The notes beneath the pieces are model-generated. The model did not search any database. It was not told where the DNA came from and worked only from the letters and a program-made list of their open reading frames with translations. The translations under genes were made by a program, and so were the position numbers. From positions 1 to 8,393 of the forward strand of contig JACIYD010000052.1 of assembly GCA_014360105.1 (NCBI GenBank): a stretch of DNA of 8,393 nucleotides, read 5' to 3'. Origin of the DNA: Clostridia bacterium (GTDB lineage: Bacteria; Bacillota; DSM-521; Neomoorellales; SLTJ01). Positions 4,566-8,393 of this stretch are shown piece by piece; within the stretch, counting starts at the first letter, position 1; every line of letters begins with the position of its first letter.

Positions 4566-7500
4566 TTGCCCCTCGACGGGGTTCTCCGATTGATCGCTAA
4601 GGGCCGGGTTTTTAAGGAAGTATTGGCGGGTTTAGCCCAGGAGCACACGCGGCAACTGGTCTACGGCCTTAACCCTGGCGCGCTCTCACTCTGGCTTGCG
4701 GCGCTTTACACCCGGTCCTCTTCTTCCTTTCTCGTTGTTGTGCCTAATGTGGTGGAAGGGCAGCGGCTGGTCGGCGACCTCGCCACCCTGATCGGCGACG
4801 AGGCACAATTATTTCCGGCCCGTGAGATGGTACCCGGCGAGACGCTGGCGCGTAGTACCGCGCTCGAGGCGGCACGCGTGGCAGTCCTGGAACAGGTGCT
4901 TCAGGGGCGGACTCTGGTAGTAGCGCCGGTCGAAGCGGTAACGCAGCGGTTGGTCCCGCCGGCGGTAATGCGGGAAGGGCGCCTCGTTTTGCGCCGCGGC
5001 CAGAACCTTAACTGGGACGATCTGCTCGCACGCCTGGAATACCTCGGCTACCAGCGCCTCGATCTGGTGGAACAACCCGGCCAGTACAGCGTACGCGGTG
5101 GATTGATCGACGTTTATCCCCTTACGGCCGACTACCCCGTACGGATAGAATTTTTTGGCGATGAGATCTGTTCCCTGCGTCGTTTTCGTCCCGAAACCCA
5201 GCGTTCCCTTAGCGAGATAGAAACGACGGTGGTGGGGCCGGGCCGGGAGGTGCTCTTGCCGCCGCCGGTGCGGGAGAAAGGCCTTGGCGCCTGGCAGGCC
5301 GACTACGAGGCCGCCTTCAAGCGCCTGGAAGCACGCCATCCAGGGGCGGCGCAGAACCTGCGGCGTCACCTGGGCGAGCGGCTGGAACGGTTCCGGGCGG
5401 GCCTCGCGGAAGAGGGGCTGGAAGATTTTCTGGTTTACTTTTATCCTCGCCCCTATTCTCTCTGGCATTACTTCTCGCCGGCGCCGGTGGTGGTAATGGT
5501 GGAGCCCGTTCGCCTGGTGGAAAGCGCCGATTACCTGCAGCGGGAGAGGCTCGAGTTGCTTACCGAACTGCTCGAACAGGGGCGCGCGCTGCCACGGCAG
5601 CTCCAGGGAGACAATGCCTTTTTCGAGGAGGTGCTCCGGAGCTGGCAGGCGGGCAGCCTTCTTGGCTTCGCGCCTTTGCCGCGTCAGGTGCCCGGTCTGA
5701 ACTGGGACCGTACTTACGGCGTAACAGCGAAACAGCCGCCCCGGGAATTAACCGCACGGCCGGGGCTGCTCCAGGAGAGTTTGCGGCGGTGGCAGGCGGA
5801 GCGGTATACGCAGGTCCTGGTCCTAAACGGCCCGCAGCGGGCGCGCCACCTGGCAGAGCTCTTGCGCGAAGACGGGCTTGCCCCGATCCTGAGCGAGGGC
5901 TTGGCACAGGAACTGCCGCCGGGGCAGTTGTTTGTTACCTGGGGAGGACTTGGCCAGGGGACGGAACTGCCGGCAGAGAAGCTGGTGGTGCTTACCGAGG
6001 CCGAGATCTACGGCCAGCAGCGTAAACCCCGGCCCACGAAGGCCTTTCAGGAGGGCATCCGTCTTACCGCCTATACCGAGCTTGAAGAAGGCGATTACGT
6101 GGTTCATGTGCACCACGGCATCGGACGTTATGAAGGGATTTGCCGCCTCCGGGTAGGTGGAGTGGAAAAGGACTACTTGCTCATCCGGTACGCCGGGGAG
6201 GACCGGCTTTACGTGCCGGTGGAGCAGATCGCCCTGGTGCACAAATATATCGGCGGCGGGGAAGATTACCAGCCGCGCTTGAGCCGGCTTTCCAGCGGCG
6301 AGTGGGCCCGGGTCAAGAGTCGGGTGAAGAGTTCGGTCCAAGACCTGGCGCGGGAGTTGTTGCAGCTTTATGCCGCGCGGGAGACCATTCCCGGCCATGC
6401 CTTCGGCCCCGACACCGTGTGGCAACAAGAGTTCGAAGAGGCCTTTCCTTACAGGGAAACACCGGACCAACTGCGGGCCATCGACGAGGTCAAGGCCGAT
6501 ATGCAGCGGCCCAAGCCCATGGACCGCCTCCTCTGCGGCGATGTGGGCTACGGCAAAACGGAGGTGGCGCTGCGGGCCGCCTTCAAGGCGGTGATGGAAA
6601 ATAAACAGGTGGCCATTCTTGTGCCGACTACGGTCCTGGCACAACAGCATTACCGGACTTTCAGCGAACGCTTTGCCCCGTACCCGGTGCGGGTAGAGGT
6701 GCTGAGCCGCTTCCGTTCGCCCCGCGAGCAAAAACAAATCGTGCGTGCGCTGGCGCAGGGCCGTGTGGACATCGTCATCGGCACCCATCGCCTGCTCTCG
6801 CGCGACGTCAAATTCAAGGATCTGGGTCTGCTCATCATTGACGAGGAGCAGCGTTTTGGCGTATCCCATAAGGAAAAAATCAAGCAGTGGCGCCAGGCGG
6901 TCGATGTGCTCACCCTCACGGCCACTCCCATTCCCCGCACCCTGCACATGTCCCTGGTGGGTGTCCGCGATATGAGTCTCATCGAGACGGCGCCGGAAGA
7001 CCGTTATCCCGTCCAGACCTACGTGGTTGAATACAGCGATGAGTTGGTGCGCGAGGCCATCCGCCGGGAAATGGGGCGGGGCGGGCAGGTCTACTTCGTT
7101 CACAACCGCATTGCCGACATCGAGCAGGTGGCGCACCACGTACAAGCGCTCGTGCCCGAGGCGCGCGTGGCCGTGGGCCACGGCCGGCTCCCGGAAGAGC
7201 GGCTGGAGCAGGTAATGGTCGATTTCGTTGAGGGGCGCTTCGATGTCCTGGTCTGTACCACCATTGTGGAAAACGGTCTGGACATTCCCAACGTAAATAC
7301 TCTGATCGTCGACGAGGCGGACAATCTGGGACTTGCGCAATTATACCAGTTGCGCGGCCGGGTCGGCCGCTCCAACCGCTTGGCCTATGCCTACTTTACC
7401 TTCCGGCGGGAAAAGGTGATTAATCCCCTGGCGGAAAAAAGGCTCGCGGCCATCAAAGAGTTTACCGCTCTGGGTTCGGGCTTCAAGATCGCGCTGCGCG

Positions 7501-8123
7501 ATCTGGAACTGCGCGGTGCCGGAAACCTTCTTGGCCCAGAGCAGCACGGGCATATGCAGGCCGTAGGCTTTAACCTTTACTGCCAGTTGCTGGAGGAAGC
7601 GGTGCGCGAGCAAAGAGCGGGGGAGAAAGCGGCGGCACCGCGTGAAGCGCCGAGCCTGGAGCTCATGGTGGATGCTTACCTTGAGGACGGCTATATTCCC
7701 GGGGCCGGTTTAAAAATGGAGTTTTACCAGCGCCTGCTGAGTGCCGAGACGCCGGAAGAGGTGGCCGCCCTGGAACAAGAGCTGCGCGACCGTTTCGGTG
7801 AGCCACCCGCGCTTACCATGCGCCTTCTGGCCTTGGCGCAGTTGCGCGCCCTGGCGCACCGGGTAAACGTGGCCAGCGTCCAGCAACAGGGGAAGGAAGT
7901 GCTGGTGCGTTTTCACAACGGTCATGCTTACCAGGGAGAAATACTGCTGCGGCTGGCCCAGCGTTTCCCCCGGCGCCTTGCTTTTAGTGTCACGGGTGGC
8001 CTCACGATGCGTGTGCGGGTGCACGATCTGGACCAGAAGGGTTTGCTGGACCTGCTGCGGGACGTTTTTCTTACCCTCGATTCCTTTGCCCCGGCGCCGC
8101 CAAAAGAAGCAAAAGAGGCATAA
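4566..8123 (+). CDS. mfd: Transcription-repair coupling factor Mfd
   Basis: Mfd is a DNA translocase that binds RNA polymerase stalled at a lesion, pushes it off, and recruits UvrA for nucleotide excision repair. From TTG 4566 the protein has 1185 residues, full length for the family. Domains in order: a UvrB-like N-terminal region with '[14 protein letters not shown]' (about 173-186); the RNA-polymerase interaction domain (about 490-570, including [18 protein letters not shown] and RLYVPVEQ); RecG-like translocase domains with Walker [10 protein letters not shown] (658-666, Lys664), DEEQ (759-762), [12 protein letters not shown] (about 785-796) and [14 protein letters not shown] (about 925-938); the TRG motif region through [13 protein letters not shown]; and a C-terminal D7 domain (about 1030-1185). 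All key ATPase residues are present. ATG 4539 in the same frame would add nine residues but lacks a ribosome site. The gene has its own strong promoter and precedes spoVT, as in Bacillus. Confidence 0.97.
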   Translation: MPLDGVLRLIAKGRVFKEVLAGLAQEHTRQLVYGLNPGALSLWLAALYTRSSSSFLVVVPNVVEGQRLVGDLATLIGDEAQLFPAREMVPGETLARSTALEAARVAVLEQVLQGRTLVVAPVEAVTQRLVPPAVMREGRLVLRRGQNLNWDDLLARLEYLGYQRLDLVEQPGQYSVRGGLIDVYPLTADYPVRIEFFGDEICSLRRFRPETQRSLSEIETTVVGPGREVLLPPPVREKGLGAWQADYEAAFKRLEARHPGAAQNLRRHLGERLERFRAGLAEEGLEDFLVYFYPRPYSLWHYFSPAPVVVMVEPVRLVESADYLQRERLELLTELLEQGRALPRQLQGDNAFFEEVLRSWQAGSLLGFAPLPRQVPGLNWDRTYGVTAKQPPRELTARPGLLQESLRRWQAERYTQVLVLNGPQRARHLAELLREDGLAPILSEGLAQELPPGQLFVTWGGLGQGTELPAEKLVVLTEAEIYGQQRKPRPTKAFQEGIRLTAYTELEEGDYVVHVHHGIGRYEGICRLRVGGVEKDYLLIRYAGEDRLYVPVEQIALVHKYIGGGEDYQPRLSRLSSGEWARVKSRVKSSVQDLARELLQLYAARETIPGHAFGPDTVWQQEFEEAFPYRETPDQLRAIDEVKADMQRPKPMDRLLCGDVGYGKTEVALRAAFKAVMENKQVAILVPTTVLAQQHYRTFSERFAPYPVRVEVLSRFRSPREQKQIVRALAQGRVDIVIGTHRLLSRDVKFKDLGLLIIDEEQRFGVSHKEKIKQWRQAVDVLTLTATPIPRTLHMSLVGVRDMSLIETAPEDRYPVQTYVVEYSDELVREAIRREMGRGGQVYFVHNRIADIEQVAHHVQALVPEARVAVGHGRLPEERLEQVMVDFVEGRFDVLVCTTIVENGLDIPNVNTLIVDEADNLGLAQLYQLRGRVGRSNRLAYAYFTFRREKVINPLAEKRLAAIKEFTALGSGFKIALRDLELRGAGNLLGPEQHGHMQAVGFNLYCQLLEEAVREQRAGEKAAAPREAPSLELMVDAYLEDGYIPGAGLKMEFYQRLLSAETPEEVAALEQELRDRFGEPPALTMRLLALAQLRALAHRVNVASVQQQGKEVLVRFHNGHAYQGEILLRLAQRFPRRLAFSVTGGLTMRVRVHDLDQKGLLDLLRDVFLTLDSFAPAPPKEAKEA

Positions 8124-8228
8124 GGGGGTTTAAGACGGGCGGAAGTGAGGTATATTTTATTTAACCCCTGTTCCGGTGCGCGGCAAAAGTATCGATTGCC
8201 CGTTTGCGGAGCTGTAGGGGTATAAGCG

Positions 8229-8261
8229 AGCTAGTCCTAATGAGATAGGATAAGCTATCCT
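8229..8261 (+). other. Pair of mutually exclusive hairpins between mfd and spoVT
   Basis: AGCTAGTCCTA (8229-8239) can pair with TAGGATAAGCT (8246-8256), with one mismatch, one G-U pair and a 6-nt loop. Alternatively AGGATA (8247-8252) pairs with TATCCT (8256-8261) around a 3-nt loop. The two share bases and cannot form together. Neither is followed by a U-run. They lie upstream of the spoVT promoter, so they would be in the 3' end of the mfd message. The rest of 8124-8299 shows nothing I can name. Confidence 0.35.
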
Positions 8262-8299
8262 CGATTGACAAGCTCTCAGGAGCCACAATGGAAAAAAAT

Positions 8300-8329
8300 G
8301 AATAACTACGGGATTGGGGCTATATACTA
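8300..8329 (+). promoter_or_regulatory. Sigma-G promoter of spoVT
   Basis: GAATA (8300-8304) fits the forespore sigma-G -35 consensus GHATR, and TATACTA (8323-8329) fits the -10 consensus CATHHTA at six of seven positions, with the standard 18-bp spacing. spoVT is a sigma-G-controlled gene in Bacillus subtilis. Transcription would begin near 8336, leaving a leader of about 30 nt. Confidence 0.75.
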
Positions 8330-8365
8330 AGATTGAAAGCCAACGAAAAGGAGGGATAGCCGGAC

Positions 8366-8393
8366 ATGAAGGCAACGGGGATCGTCAGGCGGA
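8366..8393 (+). CDS. spoVT: Stage V sporulation protein T, first nine codons only
   Basis: SpoVT is an AbrB-family transcription regulator that tunes forespore gene expression late in sporulation. Only MKATGIVRR is visible before the window ends. This is the characteristic start of SpoVT, which normally continues into an AbrB-type swapped-hairpin DNA-binding domain. The call rests on that short match together with the position immediately after mfd, the Bacillus gene order, and the sigma-G-type promoter at 8300. The ribosome site AAGGAGGG (8348-8355) lies 10 nt before ATG 8366. Confidence 0.85.

Noticed and set aside
5823..7340. 505-codon minus-strand frame inside mfd
   Set aside because: It is fully antisense to highly conserved Mfd domains and is a GC-content shadow.
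8124..8168. GGGGTT...AACCCC (8125-8130 and 8163-8168) as the mfd terminator
   Set aside because: The loop is over 30 nt, the stem is 6 bp, and no U-run follows AACCCC, so it does not qualify as an intrinsic terminator.
8265..8293. Perfect TTGACA at 8265-8270 as a sigma-A promoter for spoVT
   Set aside because: At 16-18 bp downstream there is no -10-like sequence (ATGGAA and neighbours). The sigma-G match at 8300-8329 is much better.
8288..8305. Tiny five-codon frame MEKNE after CAGGAG
   Set aside because: It overlaps the sigma-G -35 region and lies upstream of the predicted spoVT transcript. Too short to support.

Overview
The window is a GC-rich stretch of chromosome from an endospore-forming Firmicute. 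I infer a thermophilic, Moorella/Thermanaeromonas/Ammonifex-like clostridium, but only from protein flavour and GC content. The sporulation link is direct: a Ger(x)C germinant-receptor lipoprotein at the left edge, the first codons of SpoVT at the right edge, and a close sigma-G promoter match in front of SpoVT. All genes are on the + strand.

Layout: (1) 1-1146, the 3' part of a Ger(x)C lipoprotein gene, followed after 69 bp by a small two-helix, cysteine-containing membrane protein (1216-1455). (2) pth, peptidyl-tRNA hydrolase (1717-2289). (3) pckA, ATP-type PEP carboxykinase (about 2666-4216). (4) mfd, transcription-repair coupling factor (about 4566-8123). (5) A 242-bp gap with small hairpins and a sigma-G-type promoter, then spoVT (8366 to the window end). 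The order pth ... mfd - spoVT is the conserved Bacillus/Clostridia neighbourhood. Here pckA sits between pth and mfd, and the small fin gene found there in Bacillus subtilis is not seen.

The main discovery lies between the genes. The gaps before pth, pckA and mfd each hold one copy of a 157-260 bp non-coding element (R1 1466-1633, R2 2325-2584, R3 4300-4456). Each copy has long imperfect terminal inverted repeats, with outer tips like CTGGCGCATCCCCA and an inner block CGGTCTTTGGCTCC. R2 lies in the opposite orientation to R1 and R3. R2 and R3 are each bounded exactly by 9-bp direct repeats that match at 8 of 9 positions (GGGCTGGAG/GGGCTGCAG and CTTAGCCGT/CTTGGCCGT), which looks like target-site duplication by a MITE-like mobile element. 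In all three cases the promoter-side end of the element is exactly 12 bp upstream of the -35 hexamer of a good sigma-A promoter with a 17-bp spacer (TTGAAT/TACAAT, TTGACG/TACACT, TTGACG/TATAAT). Since this holds in both orientations, and the duplicated target lies between element and promoter, the simplest reading is that the element inserts preferentially just upstream of the -35 box, about -47 to -39 from the predicted transcription start, and does not itself carry the promoter.

The promoter positions also help decide start codons. The predicted pckA transcript begins only about 4 nt before ATG 2636, so GTG 2666 with its Shine-Dalgarno sequence is preferred. For mfd, TTG 4566 with GGAGGG is preferred over ATG 4539, which abuts a leader hairpin. 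Each housekeeping gene thus appears to have its own promoter behind its own element, so the row is probably not one simple operon.
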